Of a stretch of 64,000 nt of DNA, positions 9,849 through 19,032 are shown in pieces. The DNA is from an uncultured Clostridia bacterium. Its GTDB lineage: Bacteria > Bacillota > Clostridia > Oscillospirales > Ruminococcaceae. Each line of letters begins with the position of its first letter. Position 1 is the first letter of the stretch. Location of the stretch: the NCBI GenBank assembly GCA_947625915.1, contig CANQPX010000003.1, positions 1 through 64,000 on the forward strand, given 5' to 3'. A program made the position numbers and the translations under genes. The notes beneath the pieces were generated by a model. That model did not search any database. It was not told where the DNA came from and saw nothing but the letters and a program-made list of their open reading frames with translations.

Positions 9849-9960
9849 AATATCCGCCGCTTTCCCGGCATAGAATTGAAAAGCAAACCGTTAAAATTCT
9901 ATAGAACTTGTCTTGGCAGTGCGCTGTCAAGACAAGTCCTTAAAATCCGGGAGGTACAAA

Positions 9961-10890
9961 ATGAAAAAATACAGTCCTGAGGGTACGATATATGCGTCGC
10001 CCGAAAATCAAAGCTGCCTGAGATCCATTTTTGCTCTTCAGGAAGCCATGCTTCAGGAAAAGATCCTTGAAGCCCGCGTACTGATCTGCGATAACGATCA
10101 CGATCTTCACCTTGATATCCCCTGCGCCAAAGCAATTATCCCCCGTGAAGAGGGTGCTATAGGCATTGCCGAAGGAACTACCAAGGATATTGCACTTATC
10201 ACAAAAGTAAACAAACCTGTCTGCTTCAAGGTGAAACAGATCCGTAAAGACGAAAACGGCGCATATACTGCCGTTCTTTCGCGGAGAGCCGCTCAGGAAG
10301 AATGTATGGCAGAATTTATTTCCGCTCTTGCTCCCGGCGATGTCATTCCCGCAAAAGTGACTCATCTTGAACAATTCGGCGCGTTCGTTGACATAGGCTG
10401 CGGCATACCGTCGCTCGTTCCTATAGATACTATCTCCGTCTCGAGGATATCTCATCCCTCGGATCGCTTTCAGTCAGGTCAGGATATTTTTGTTGTCATA
10501 AAAGATATCAAAGGCGACCGCGTATGGCTTTCACATAAAGAACTTCTCGGAACATGGGAAGAAAACGCTTCCCGCTTCAATTACGGAGAGACCGTTTCAG
10601 GCATTGTCCGAAGCGTTGAAGATTACGGGATATTCGTGGAACTTGCCCCCAATCTTGCAGGACTTGCCGAGCCCAAGGAAGGCGTTTCCGCAGGGCAGCA
10701 CGCCAGTGTTTACATAAAAGCGCTGATCCCCGAAAAAATGAAAGTCAAGCTTATAATCGTTGATGTTTTCAGCGGGACGCATATACATCGTCCGCCTGAA
10801 TATTTCATCACCGACGGGCATATTTCAAGATGGAGATACTCTCCCGAACTTTCTCCCAAACTTATCGAAAGCTGTTTTGACGGACAATGA
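9961..10890 (+). CDS. S1 RNA-binding domain protein (two S1-like repeats)
   Basis: ORF starts after a gggagg Shine-Dalgarno; 'GDVIPAKVTHLEQFGAFVDIGCGIPSLVPIDTIS', 'GETVSGIVRSVEDYGIFVELAPNLAGLAEP'. Confidence 0.88.
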   Translation: MKKYSPEGTIYASPENQSCLRSIFALQEAMLQEKILEARVLICDNDHDLHLDIPCAKAIIPREEGAIGIAEGTTKDIALITKVNKPVCFKVKQIRKDENGAYTAVLSRRAAQEECMAEFISALAPGDVIPAKVTHLEQFGAFVDIGCGIPSLVPIDTISVSRISHPSDRFQSGQDIFVVIKDIKGDRVWLSHKELLGTWEENASRFNYGETVSGIVRSVEDYGIFVELAPNLAGLAEPKEGVSAGQHASVYIKALIPEKMKVKLIIVDVFSGTHIHRPPEYFITDGHISRWRYSPELSPKLIESCFDGQ

Positions 10891-10973
10891 ACATCTATCC
10901 CCTTTTATTTTCATGAACAGACCGAGGGCGGTATGCTTCTGCAAACTGCCCCCGGCTTTTTAAAATGCCTTGC

Positions 10974-12239
10974 TCATTTATTTTTTATCTTATCCCAATA
11001 CTGCTTTGCAGCCTGTTCGGTCTTGTTTTCGCCGTACTCATAGTACACTCTGTCCTTTATCGGATCGGGCAGATACTGTTGTTTTACATAATGATCCGGA
11101 AAATTATGCGGATAAAGATAATGCTGACCGACTACTTCCGCTCCTTCGCCGTCAAGATGCTTATTCTGAAGATGTCTCGGGAAGTCACCGCATTCTTTGT
11201 TTCTCACATCGTCAAGGGCGGCGTCTATTGCCATTATTCCCGAATTTGATTTCGGCGCTGTGGCAAGAAGTATCACCGCGTCTCCCAGCGGCAGCCTTGC
11301 TTCCGGAAGTCCCAGCTGCATCGCGCTGTCAACGCAGGCTTTTACGATCGGTATCGCCTGAGGATATGCAAGACCTATATCTTCCGCCGCTATGACAAGC
11401 AGTCTCCTTGACAGTGAAATGATATCTCCCGCTTCGATGAGCCTTGCGGCATAGTGGAGCGCGGCGTTTTCGTCCGAACCCCGTATAGACTTCTGCAGCG
11501 CCGACAAAATATCGTAATGCGAATCTCCGTCCCGATCGTAGCGCATATTGCTGCGCTGGGTCAATGTTTCGGCTGTTTCTTTTGTTACGACTATCTCATT
11601 ATCCGTTCCCGCAGCCGAAAGAATACAAAGTTCGGCAGTATTTATGGACTTCCTCACATCACCGCCGCAGCCGTTTGCGATATGTTCCACAACGCCTTTT
11701 TCGACTTTTACTTTTATTCCTGTTTCCTCTGCTGCAAGTCGGAAAGCCCTTGTAACGGCAGGGATAAGTTCTTCCGCCGTAAGGGGTTTGAACTCGAACA
11801 CCGTGCAGCGGCTTATTATCGCATTATAAATATAAAAGTACGGATTTTCCGTAGTTGAAGCAATAAGAGTTATCTGTCCGTTTTCGATATATTCCAGCAA
11901 AGACTGCTGCTGTTTTTTGTTAAGGTACTGTATCTCGTCCAGATAAAGCAGGATGCCGTTAATGCCGTCAATGGTGTTCGTATCGGCGATAACATCTTTG
12001 ATATCGGATATCGAAGCGGAAGTGCCGTTCAGCTTATGGAGCTTCATGCCTGCATTTTCGGCAATTATGCGGGCAACGGTAGTTTTTCCTATGCCCGAAC
12101 TTCCGTAAAAGATCATATTCGGGATCTTTCCGCTTTCGATGATCCTGCGGAGAGGTTTTCCTTCGCCGAGGATATGTGCCTGACCCACAACATCGTCAAG
12201 AGTTTTCGGACGTATCCTGTCCGCAAGAGGAGTATTCAT
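10974..12239 (-). CDS. rarA: Replication-associated recombination protein A (MgsA/RarA AAA+ ATPase)
   Basis: 'ADRIRPKTLDDVVGQAHILGEGKPLRRIIESGKIPNMIFYGSSGIGKTTVA'; C-terminal 'YLYPHNFPDHYVKQQYLPD'. Confidence 0.94.
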   Translation of the reverse strand: MNTPLADRIRPKTLDDVVGQAHILGEGKPLRRIIESGKIPNMIFYGSSGIGKTTVARIIAENAGMKLHKLNGTSASISDIKDVIADTNTIDGINGILLYLDEIQYLNKKQQQSLLEYIENGQITLIASTTENPYFYIYNAIISRCTVFEFKPLTAEELIPAVTRAFRLAAEETGIKVKVEKGVVEHIANGCGGDVRKSINTAELCILSAAGTDNEIVVTKETAETLTQRSNMRYDRDGDSHYDILSALQKSIRGSDENAALHYAARLIEAGDIISLSRRLLVIAAEDIGLAYPQAIPIVKACVDSAMQLGLPEARLPLGDAVILLATAPKSNSGIMAIDAALDDVRNKECGDFPRHLQNKHLDGEGAEVVGQHYLYPHNFPDHYVKQQYLPDPIKDRVYYEYGENKTEQAAKQYWDKIKNK

Positions 12240-12271
12240 TTCCGCTCACCTGTCTTTCCTTTGACCCCGTA

Positions 12272-13471
12272 CTATTTTATAAGCACAGCAAGATACGCGG
12301 GAGAAACTCCGTTATACTTTTTGATAAGTTCGTCAATGATCTTTACATTGTTTTCATTATGTGAAAATGAACGGCTTACATACGCCAAAGCTGCTTTAAA
12401 GCCCTTTACGGGATCTTTTCCGGAAGCAAATATACAAGCGCCCAACATCTTTGCGGCGGCAATAGCCGCAATATAGTTCCCGTAATTTTCAAAAAGAGTC
12501 ATTGAGTCATTTCTATAAGGCATCTTGATCTCAATCCAGAGATTGAGGGCTATATTGCGGAGAACGAACGGGTTTTCCTCTATGTACTTATTGAACGCAT
12601 TTTCTCCCTCGATATATTTAGGAAGATAGAATTTGCCGTCCGACTTCACATTGTCAAACAGATTTGACTTTATGATAAGCTTGTTAAGTTCAAACAAGAA
12701 CGGCATTTTGTGCATATAATTAGGCTTTATATTTTCAATGGAAGCCAGTTGTTCCTTATTTCCCAACTGTCCCCTTAGAGCTTTGATGATATCGGGGATC
12801 ATATCCGCTTTGCCTTTGCCGATATATTCCGAAAGTTTCTGAGCGGCAAGCGCACCCAATATGACCGATGTTTCTATACTTACGGACTCATCTGACAAGA
12901 TCTCATAAAAGAATTCAAACAGATCACTGCGGTATCTTAGTTCCGGATAATTTATAAGGTCAAGTTCCTTATCCTTGTAAGCTTTTTCCCTGATCGCCTG
13001 ACTTGATTTAGGAAGTATATTTTCCAGTTTCATACAGTCTTTATCATTGCAAAGCGTATCAACAACATGGTAGCATGACAGATTACAGCATCTGTACATA
13101 ACTCCTCCGCTAAGTATGCTGCGTCTCGGATATACCTTACAAGTATATGAAAGGTAATCTTCACCAAGTTCCCTCTGAATACTGCAAAAATTGTCCTCTG
13201 TCAGGAACGGGCATCTGTTTTTCTCGTCCATATGAACAATATATTTTTCACTGTTTTCCATCTTATTGAATGAGGAATCAATAAGACTTTTCAAATGTTC
13301 CGAACATTCGGCATTTTTCAGTTTTTCGACTTCGGCAGCAGTCCAGTCAACTCTCCATACAAGGCAGCAGCTTATGGGACAAGCTCCGCCTATGCAGGAA
13401 AAATCCTTGTAATATGCGGGCTGTCTTAAATAACGGGCGCGTGCTTTCTCATTTTTCATAAATATCACCAT
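12272..13471 (-). CDS. FliB-type flagellin lysine-N-methylase-like protein
   Basis: 'YLRQPAYYKDFSCIGGACPISCCLVWRVDWT', 'CPFLTEDNFCSIQRELGEDYLSYTCKVYPR': FliB-like Cys motifs. Confidence 0.82.
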   Translation of the reverse strand: MVIFMKNEKARARYLRQPAYYKDFSCIGGACPISCCLVWRVDWTAAEVEKLKNAECSEHLKSLIDSSFNKMENSEKYIVHMDEKNRCPFLTEDNFCSIQRELGEDYLSYTCKVYPRRSILSGGVMYRCCNLSCYHVVDTLCNDKDCMKLENILPKSSQAIREKAYKDKELDLINYPELRYRSDLFEFFYEILSDESVSIETSVILGALAAQKLSEYIGKGKADMIPDIIKALRGQLGNKEQLASIENIKPNYMHKMPFLFELNKLIIKSNLFDNVKSDGKFYLPKYIEGENAFNKYIEENPFVLRNIALNLWIEIKMPYRNDSMTLFENYGNYIAAIAAAKMLGACIFASGKDPVKGFKAALAYVSRSFSHNENNVKIIDELIKKYNGVSPAYLAVLIK

Positions 13472-13496
13472 ATAATAAAAATTTATTCCGCATTAA

Positions 13497-13532
13497 TTCC
13501 CGTTTCAAAGCATATGCGCCTTGAAACGGGAA
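13497..13532. terminator. glyA-side hairpin (12-bp perfect stem)
   Basis: TTCCCGTTTCAA...TTGAAACGGGAA. Confidence 0.6.
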
Positions 13533-13540
13533 CGGCTTAT

Positions 13541-14794
13541 TTATTCATAAAGCGGATATTTAGCGCAAATCTCATTTACGCCTGCGCGGATCTCATCTGC
13601 TTTGTTTTCAAAATCCTTTGCGGTCAGATAGATGAACTCCGCGATCTTTTCCATATCCTCCGTACCAAGTCCGCGGCTCGTAACAGCGGGAGTGCCTATT
13701 CTCACGCCGCTTGTGATGAACGGGCTTTGGGGATCGTTGGGGATAGCGTTCTTGTTAACTGTGATGTAAACTTCGTCAAGGCGGTGTTCCAGTTCTTTTC
13801 CGGTTATATCGAAAGGACGGAGATCGACAAGCATAAGGTGGTTGTCCGTTCCGCCCGAAACAAGATCAAATCCTCTTGAAACAAGACCTTTTGCAAGTGC
13901 CTGAGCGTTGGCAACGATCTTCTTTCCGTACTCTTTGAATTCGGGTTTGAGCGCTTCGCCGAAGCATACGGCTTTTGCCGCGATAACGTGCATAAGAGGT
14001 CCGCCCTGTATTCCGGGGAAAACGGCTTTGTTTATCTTCTTGGCAAGTTCTTCGTCATTTGTGAGGATAAGTCCGCCTCTTGGTCCTCTTAAAGTTTTGT
14101 GAGTGGTAGTTGTGGTGATATGAGCATACGGAACGGGCGACGGATGAACTCCCGCTGCAACAAGTCCCGCGATATGCGCCATATCGACCATAAGATATGC
14201 GCCCACGGAATCGGCGATCTCACGCAGCCTTGGGAAATCAATTATTCTCGGATAAGCAGATGCGCCCGCAACGATAAGTTTTGGTTTATTTTCCTTTGCA
14301 AGTGCTTCAACTTTATCATAGTCTATCGTCTCATCATCGCCCAGACCGTAGGAAACGAAGTTAAAATATTTTCCCGAAAGGTTTACGGGGGAACCGTGTG
14401 TAAGGTGTCCGCCGTGAGCAAGGCTCATTCCCAGAACGGTATCACCGGGTTCAAGGAGCGCAAAGTAAACGGCAGTATTCGCCTGTGCGCCGGAATGTGC
14501 CTGAACGTTTGCAAATCCGGCGCCGAAAAGCTTTTTAGCACGTTCGATAGCAATATTTTCCACAATATCCACACATTCGCAGCCGCCGTAGTAACGTTTT
14601 CCGGGGTAACCTTCGGCGTACTTATTGGTAAGCACCGAACCCATTGCCGCCATAACAGCCGGGGAAACGAGGTTTTCGCTTGCGATAAGTTCCAGATTTC
14701 TTCTCTGGCGGGCAAGTTCCTTTTTCATGCCCTCGCCTACTTCGGGGTCGGCAGCGGCAACGAAGCCTATAGTATCCATAATATCGTTATACAT
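13541..14794 (-). CDS. glyA: Serine hydroxymethyltransferase
   Basis: '[39 protein letters not shown]', '[17 protein letters not shown]'. Confidence 0.97.
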   Translation of the reverse strand: MYNDIMDTIGFVAAADPEVGEGMKKELARQRRNLELIASENLVSPAVMAAMGSVLTNKYAEGYPGKRYYGGCECVDIVENIAIERAKKLFGAGFANVQAHSGAQANTAVYFALLEPGDTVLGMSLAHGGHLTHGSPVNLSGKYFNFVSYGLGDDETIDYDKVEALAKENKPKLIVAGASAYPRIIDFPRLREIADSVGAYLMVDMAHIAGLVAAGVHPSPVPYAHITTTTTHKTLRGPRGGLILTNDEELAKKINKAVFPGIQGGPLMHVIAAKAVCFGEALKPEFKEYGKKIVANAQALAKGLVSRGFDLVSGGTDNHLMLVDLRPFDITGKELEHRLDEVYITVNKNAIPNDPQSPFITSGVRIGTPAVTSRGLGTEDMEKIAEFIYLTAKDFENKADEIRAGVNEICAKYPLYE

Positions 14795-15065
14795 GGGAAT
14801 TCTCCTTTACAAAAAATAATTCTCTATTATTATACAACATCTCATTACAAATTTCAACCATATTTTGAAAAAATATTGTCAATAATTCCTTGGCAGATAT
14901 AATTTCAAACTTAACCGATTGACATTTTATATAAATTATGATATAATTATTAAAAATTTTATTTTTGTAAAAGATATATTGCCTTTCCTTACATCTCAAC
15001 TTCCGGTATGTTTACAAATATCTTCGGATAATGTACAATTAAAGCAGAAAGGAGGTCACTTCGGT

Positions 15066-15677
15066 ATGGATCAGGAGAAAACAGGAAAATTTATTGCCGC
15101 GTGCCGAAAGGACATCGGGCTTACCCAAGCCGCTCTTGCCGAAAAACTCGGCATAACCGACAGAGCCGTTTCAAAATGGGAAACGGGACGTTCCCTGCCC
15201 GACGCTTCGATCATGCTTGAACTTTGCGGAATACTCGGAATAAGTGTAAACGAACTGCTTACCGGAGAAAAAATTGCCATGGAAAACTACAAGGAGATAG
15301 CCGAAAAAAACCTTGCGGACATTTCGGAGCTTGAAAAGGACAAAAACACAAAACTTACAAAAGCGGAATTTTTCATCGGCTTGTCGGGAGTATTCATTTC
15401 GCTGATAATGGTCGTCTGCGGGGTATTTATAGCCGAAAGCGAGCCGTTTGTAACCATTTTTCTATGTATTTCCGGAGGTATTATTGCAATAGTATTTGAA
15501 TTTTACGCCGTACTGCTTGAACGGGATTCCGGATATTACGAATGTCAGAATTGCCGCAACAGATATGTTCCGTCAAAAAAAGCGATCATTTTTTCCGTTC
15601 ATTACGGCAGCGACCGTATTCTGAAATGTCCTGAATGTTCCAAAAAATGTTGGCACAAAAAGGTAATAACAAAGTAA
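15066..15677 (+). CDS. XRE-family transcriptional regulator with two TM segments and a C-terminal zinc-ribbon-like CxxC pair
   Basis: 'FIAACRKDIGLTQAALAEKLGITDRAVSKWETGRSLPDASIMLELC'; 'YECQNCRNRY...KCPECSKKC'. Internal ATG start after aaaggagg. Confidence 0.88.
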   Translation: MDQEKTGKFIAACRKDIGLTQAALAEKLGITDRAVSKWETGRSLPDASIMLELCGILGISVNELLTGEKIAMENYKEIAEKNLADISELEKDKNTKLTKAEFFIGLSGVFISLIMVVCGVFIAESEPFVTIFLCISGGIIAIVFEFYAVLLERDSGYYECQNCRNRYVPSKKAIIFSVHYGSDRILKCPECSKKCWHKKVITK

Positions 15678-15707
15678 AAAAACGCCCGTCCGGATATTTC
15701 CGGGCGG
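15675..15707 (+). repeat. 33-bp direct repeat, left copy (stop codon + terminator hairpin)
   Basis: TAAAAAAACGCCCGTCCGGATATTTCCGGGCGG, identical to 16381..16413; followed here by ATTTTTT. Confidence 0.97.
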
Positions 15708-15723
15708 ATTTTTTATAAATGTA

Positions 15724-15752
15724 TTGAATTTGTGTAACAAATGTGATACAAT
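15724..15752 (+). promoter_or_regulatory. Probable promoter of the RelBE-type module
   Basis: TTGAAT-N17-TACAAT, with a TTTGTGTAACAAA inverted repeat in the spacer. Confidence 0.5.
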
Positions 15753-15773
15753 ATCAATAAAGGAAGTGATATT

Positions 15774-16073
15774 ATGCCCAAAACCGAAACACTGCATATC
15801 AGAGTAAACGAAAATGTCAAACATAATGCCGAGGAAACTCTTGGATTATTAGGTCTTTCAATTTCCGAAGCGGTAAATATGTTCCTTTGTCAGGTAGATC
15901 TCACCGGCGGAATACCCTTTGATGTAAAAATACCCGCGCCCGAACGGGTCATAGTTCGTTCCAAAGAAGAACTGTCGCAAAAACTTTCCGAAGCTATGGA
16001 AGATGTCAAAAACGGAAGAACTATACCCGCCGAAGAAGCTTTCAAAAGGTTAGAAGAAAAGTATGGAATATAA
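15774..16073 (+). CDS. RelB/DinJ family type II antitoxin
   Basis: 'HIRVNENVKHNAEETLGLLGLSISEAVNMFLCQVDLTGGIPFDV'. Confidence 0.9.
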   Translation: MPKTETLHIRVNENVKHNAEETLGLLGLSISEAVNMFLCQVDLTGGIPFDVKIPAPERVIVRSKEELSQKLSEAMEDVKNGRTIPAEEAFKRLEEKYGI

Positions 16074-16383
16074 AGTTATTTTTTCGGAAGAATTTGAAAA
16101 TGACCTTGACCATGTTATTAACTATATTTCAAATAAACTATTCAGTCCAATTGCAGCAAAAAAATTTTATGCACAGATAAAAGAAAAAATAAATTATCTG
16201 AATGACTCCCCTTTTATCTACCCTGTTTATCATGATGAAAAACTGTCAAAAGAAGGGGTGAGATATATCGTTATATCAAATTATCTTATGTTTTACACTG
16301 TAAATGAACCAAATAGAGAGGTCATTATGCTTCGATTATCATATGGTAAAAGAAACATTACGGATATTATAGATAAAACATAA
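16063..16383 (+). CDS. RelE/ParE family type II toxin
   Basis: 'YKVIFSEEFENDLDHVINYISNKLFSPIAAKKFYAQIKEKINYL'; overlaps the antitoxin gene. Confidence 0.88.
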   Translation: MEYKVIFSEEFENDLDHVINYISNKLFSPIAAKKFYAQIKEKINYLNDSPFIYPVYHDEKLSKEGVRYIVISNYLMFYTVNEPNREVIMLRLSYGKRNITDIIDKT

Positions 16384-16413
16384 AAAAACGCCCGTCCGGA
16401 TATTTCCGGGCGG
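16381..16413 (+). repeat. 33-bp direct repeat, right copy; reads as the GSIII terminator on the minus strand
   Basis: Identical to 15675..15707. Together with following GCG it forms an 11-bp stem CGCCCGTCCGG/CCGGGCGGGCG preceded by A7 (U-tract on the minus strand). Confidence 0.95.
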
Positions 16414-16517
16414 GCGTCAGGGAGATTGGCAGACAAGTCCAGGGAAACCTGACTGCCATGTAAAGTGAGTAAATGCATGAACTGTTGTCATACATCTCGG
16501 ATAATAGAAGCGTCAGA

Positions 16518-18626
16518 TCAAACTCTGAAAAGAAGATCCGCATATGTCGGGAACGGCCACATCTTTTCGGGAGCGATAGTCTCCAGTTCATCAACTACGG
16601 CTCTAAGTGACTGCATTGCAGCAAAGATAACGTCTCTGTAGTATCTTGCAGCAGGTTCGCCTTCCTCGTAATTCTTTACTTCAAGCAGTTTGCTGTCAAG
16701 AGCATCGGTAGCTTCAAGAATACTGTTTGTCAGACCGGAAGCCTTGTCAATAAGGGCTTTTTCCGCATCGAAATTAACTCCAAGCGATTTCTTTGCCACC
16801 ATTGAATCAGCAAGGCTCTTGGTGAATTCCAGTCCTGCGGGAATGATCTGCTTTCTTGCCATGTCGACCATTGTAAGAGCTTCGATATTGATGATCTTGG
16901 AATAGTTTTCAAGGAGTATCTCCTGTCTGGACTCGATCTCGGTCCTTGTAAGAACTTTGAATTCCTCAAAGATAGCAACGTTCTTATCATCTGAATAGTG
17001 CGGAACGGCGTCAACGGTGGAAACGAGGTTCGGAAGTCCTCTCTTCTTGGCTTCTTCGATCCAAGAATCATCATAACCGTTGCCGTTGAAGATGATCTGC
17101 TTGTTTTCCTTGATAGTATCGATAAGCAGCTTGTTGAGATCGGAAGAAAAATCCTTGGAATTTTCAAGCTTGTCGGCAAATTCTTTCAGAACGTGTGCAA
17201 CGATCGTGTTAAGTATCATATTTGTGCAGGCGATGGAATCCGCAGAACCGAGTGCTCTGAACTCGAACTTGTTTCCGGTGAAAGCAAAAGGCGAAGTCCT
17301 GTTTCTGTCGGTGGTATCTTTCGGGAAGTTAGGAAGTGCGTCAACGCCGATAACAAATTCCTTATCTTTGTTTGTGGTTATCATCTTTCCTGTTTCCAGA
17401 GCGTCAAGTATAGTCTGGAGCTCATCGCCGAGGAATATGGAAACTATTGCGGGAGGCGCTTCGTTTGCGCCGAGTCTGTGGTCGTTGCCCGCAGAAGCTA
17501 CTGAAAGTCTCAGCAGATCGGAATAATTGTTTACAGCTTTGATGACTGCAACAAGGAATGTAAGGAATTGAATGTTGTCCTTGGGATTTTCGCCGGGATC
17601 GAGAAGGTTCTGACCGTCATTTGTGGAAATAGACCAGTTATTGTGCTTACCCGAACCGTTTACGCCCGCGAAAGGCTTTTCGTGGAGCAGACATACCAGA
17701 CCGTGTTTGAGAGCGGTCTTTTTCATTATCTCCATGGTAAGAGCGTTCTGATCGGCAGCAACGTTTGAAGTTGCAAAAATTGGAGCAAGTTCATGCTGCG
17801 CGGGAGCAACTTCGTTATGCTTTGTCTTGGCAAGTATGCCTAATTTCCAGAGTTCTTCGTCAAGGTCTTTCATGTAAGCGAAAACTCTCTCCTTGATGTT
17901 TCCGAAATAGTGATCTTCCAGTTCCTGACCCTTGGGGGCTTTCGCACCGAAAAGCGTTCTTCCTGTAAGGATAAGATCGCGTCTCTGATCGTAAAGCTTC
18001 TTGTCAACAAGGAAATATTCCTGCTCGGGACCGACTGTTGTTGTAACTCTTGTAGCGGTAGTATTTCCGAAAAGTCTGAGTACGCGGATAGCCTGCTCGG
18101 AAACAACGTCCATCGAACGGAGCAGCGGAGTTTTCTTATCGAGGATCTCGCCTGTGTAAGAGCAGAAAGCTGTAGGAATGTACAGCGAGCCGTCCTTAAC
18201 GAAAGCGGGAGAAGTAGGATCCCAAGCGGTGTAACCTCTTGCTTCAAATGTTGCTCTCAGACCGCCCGAGGGGAAAGAAGAAGCGTCCGGTTCGCCCTTG
18301 ATGAGTTCTTTTCCGGAAAATTCCATAATAACTTTTCCATCGCTTGTAGGCGAAATGAAAGAGTCATGTTTTTCGGCTGTGATGCCTGTCATGGGGTGGA
18401 ACCAGTGAGTATAGTGGGTAGCTCCCTTTTCAACAGCCCACTCCTTCATGGAATTTGCGATAACTTCCGCAACGTCAACGTCCAGTGCAACGCCCAGTTC
18501 CTGAGTTTTCAGCAAAGACTTATACACGTTTTTCGGAAGTCTTTCTTTCATGGTCTCCTTGTTAAAAACGTTGCAGCCGAAATATTCGGGAACGCTTTTA
18601 ACTCCCTGATTTACTGTTTCTGACAT
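16518..18626 (-). CDS. glnN: Type III glutamine synthetase (GSIII)
   Basis: 702 aa; 'HYTHWFHPMTGITAEKHDSFI', 'SFPSGGLRATFEARGYTAWDPTSPAF', 'HEKPFAGVNGSGKHNNWSIS'. Confidence 0.96.
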   Translation of the reverse strand: MSETVNQGVKSVPEYFGCNVFNKETMKERLPKNVYKSLLKTQELGVALDVDVAEVIANSMKEWAVEKGATHYTHWFHPMTGITAEKHDSFISPTSDGKVIMEFSGKELIKGEPDASSFPSGGLRATFEARGYTAWDPTSPAFVKDGSLYIPTAFCSYTGEILDKKTPLLRSMDVVSEQAIRVLRLFGNTTATRVTTTVGPEQEYFLVDKKLYDQRRDLILTGRTLFGAKAPKGQELEDHYFGNIKERVFAYMKDLDEELWKLGILAKTKHNEVAPAQHELAPIFATSNVAADQNALTMEIMKKTALKHGLVCLLHEKPFAGVNGSGKHNNWSISTNDGQNLLDPGENPKDNIQFLTFLVAVIKAVNNYSDLLRLSVASAGNDHRLGANEAPPAIVSIFLGDELQTILDALETGKMITTNKDKEFVIGVDALPNFPKDTTDRNRTSPFAFTGNKFEFRALGSADSIACTNMILNTIVAHVLKEFADKLENSKDFSSDLNKLLIDTIKENKQIIFNGNGYDDSWIEEAKKRGLPNLVSTVDAVPHYSDDKNVAIFEEFKVLTRTEIESRQEILLENYSKIINIEALTMVDMARKQIIPAGLEFTKSLADSMVAKKSLGVNFDAEKALIDKASGLTNSILEATDALDSKLLEVKNYEEGEPAARYYRDVIFAAMQSLRAVVDELETIAPEKMWPFPTYADLLFRV

Positions 18627-18655
18627 AATAAATTCCTCCCTTAGAAATTTGAATG

Positions 18656-18703
18656 AAAAAAGGCGCCTTGGCAGACAGTTTACCCGTCCGTCAAAGCGTC
18701 TTT
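18656..18703 (-). terminator. Leader terminator/attenuator upstream of GSIII
   Basis: RNA: AAAGACGCTTTGACGGAC-GGGTAAACT-GTCTGCCAAGGCGCCTTT followed by a T-run; 16 of 18 stem positions pair (2 wobbles, 2 A.C mismatches). Lies between promoter and SD. Confidence 0.75.
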
Positions 18704-18708
18704 GCTTT
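18693..18708 (-). promoter_or_regulatory. Hexaloop hairpin AAAGC[AAAGAC]GCTTT competing with the GSIII leader terminator
   Basis: 5-bp perfect stem, 6-nt loop with A1 and G4; overlaps the 5' strand of the terminator. Confidence 0.6.
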
Positions 18709-18730
18709 TCAAACTTTTAACTATGTATAC

Positions 18731-18759
18731 ATTATACAACGGTTTTTCCTGTTTGTCAA
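18731..18759 (-). promoter_or_regulatory. Consensus sigma-A promoter for GSIII
   Basis: TTGACA-N17-TATAAT on the minus strand. Confidence 0.85.
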
Positions 18760-18966
18760 TACCCTTTTTGAAATTTTGCAAGATTTTTTTATTTTCCTGC
18801 AAAACGCACTATAATTTCCTTATTTGTGGGCTTGTTTTGTGGTAAATGTGCAATAAAATTATTTTTATATTTCATTTATTAATAAAATACACAATAATTT
18901 TACTGTCCGTTCAAAGCAAACGGAGCGTAAAAGGTTTATTTTATTGGAAAATTTTTTATAAAATTC

Positions 18967-18995
18967 TTGACAAAATATTTTAAAAATTATATAAT
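18967..18995 (+). promoter_or_regulatory. Consensus sigma-A promoter for the LRR lipoprotein gene
   Basis: TTGACA-N17-TATAAT. Confidence 0.8.
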
Positions 18996-19032
18996 ATTTA
19001 AAAGAATAATACTAAAAAGGAGAAATTATGCA

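Noticed and set aside
13514-13879. Numerous long antisense ORFs (e.g. 13514..13879, 17910..18623, 43793..45043, 36350..36898)
   Set aside because: They overlap well-supported genes on the opposite strand and have no recognisable motifs.
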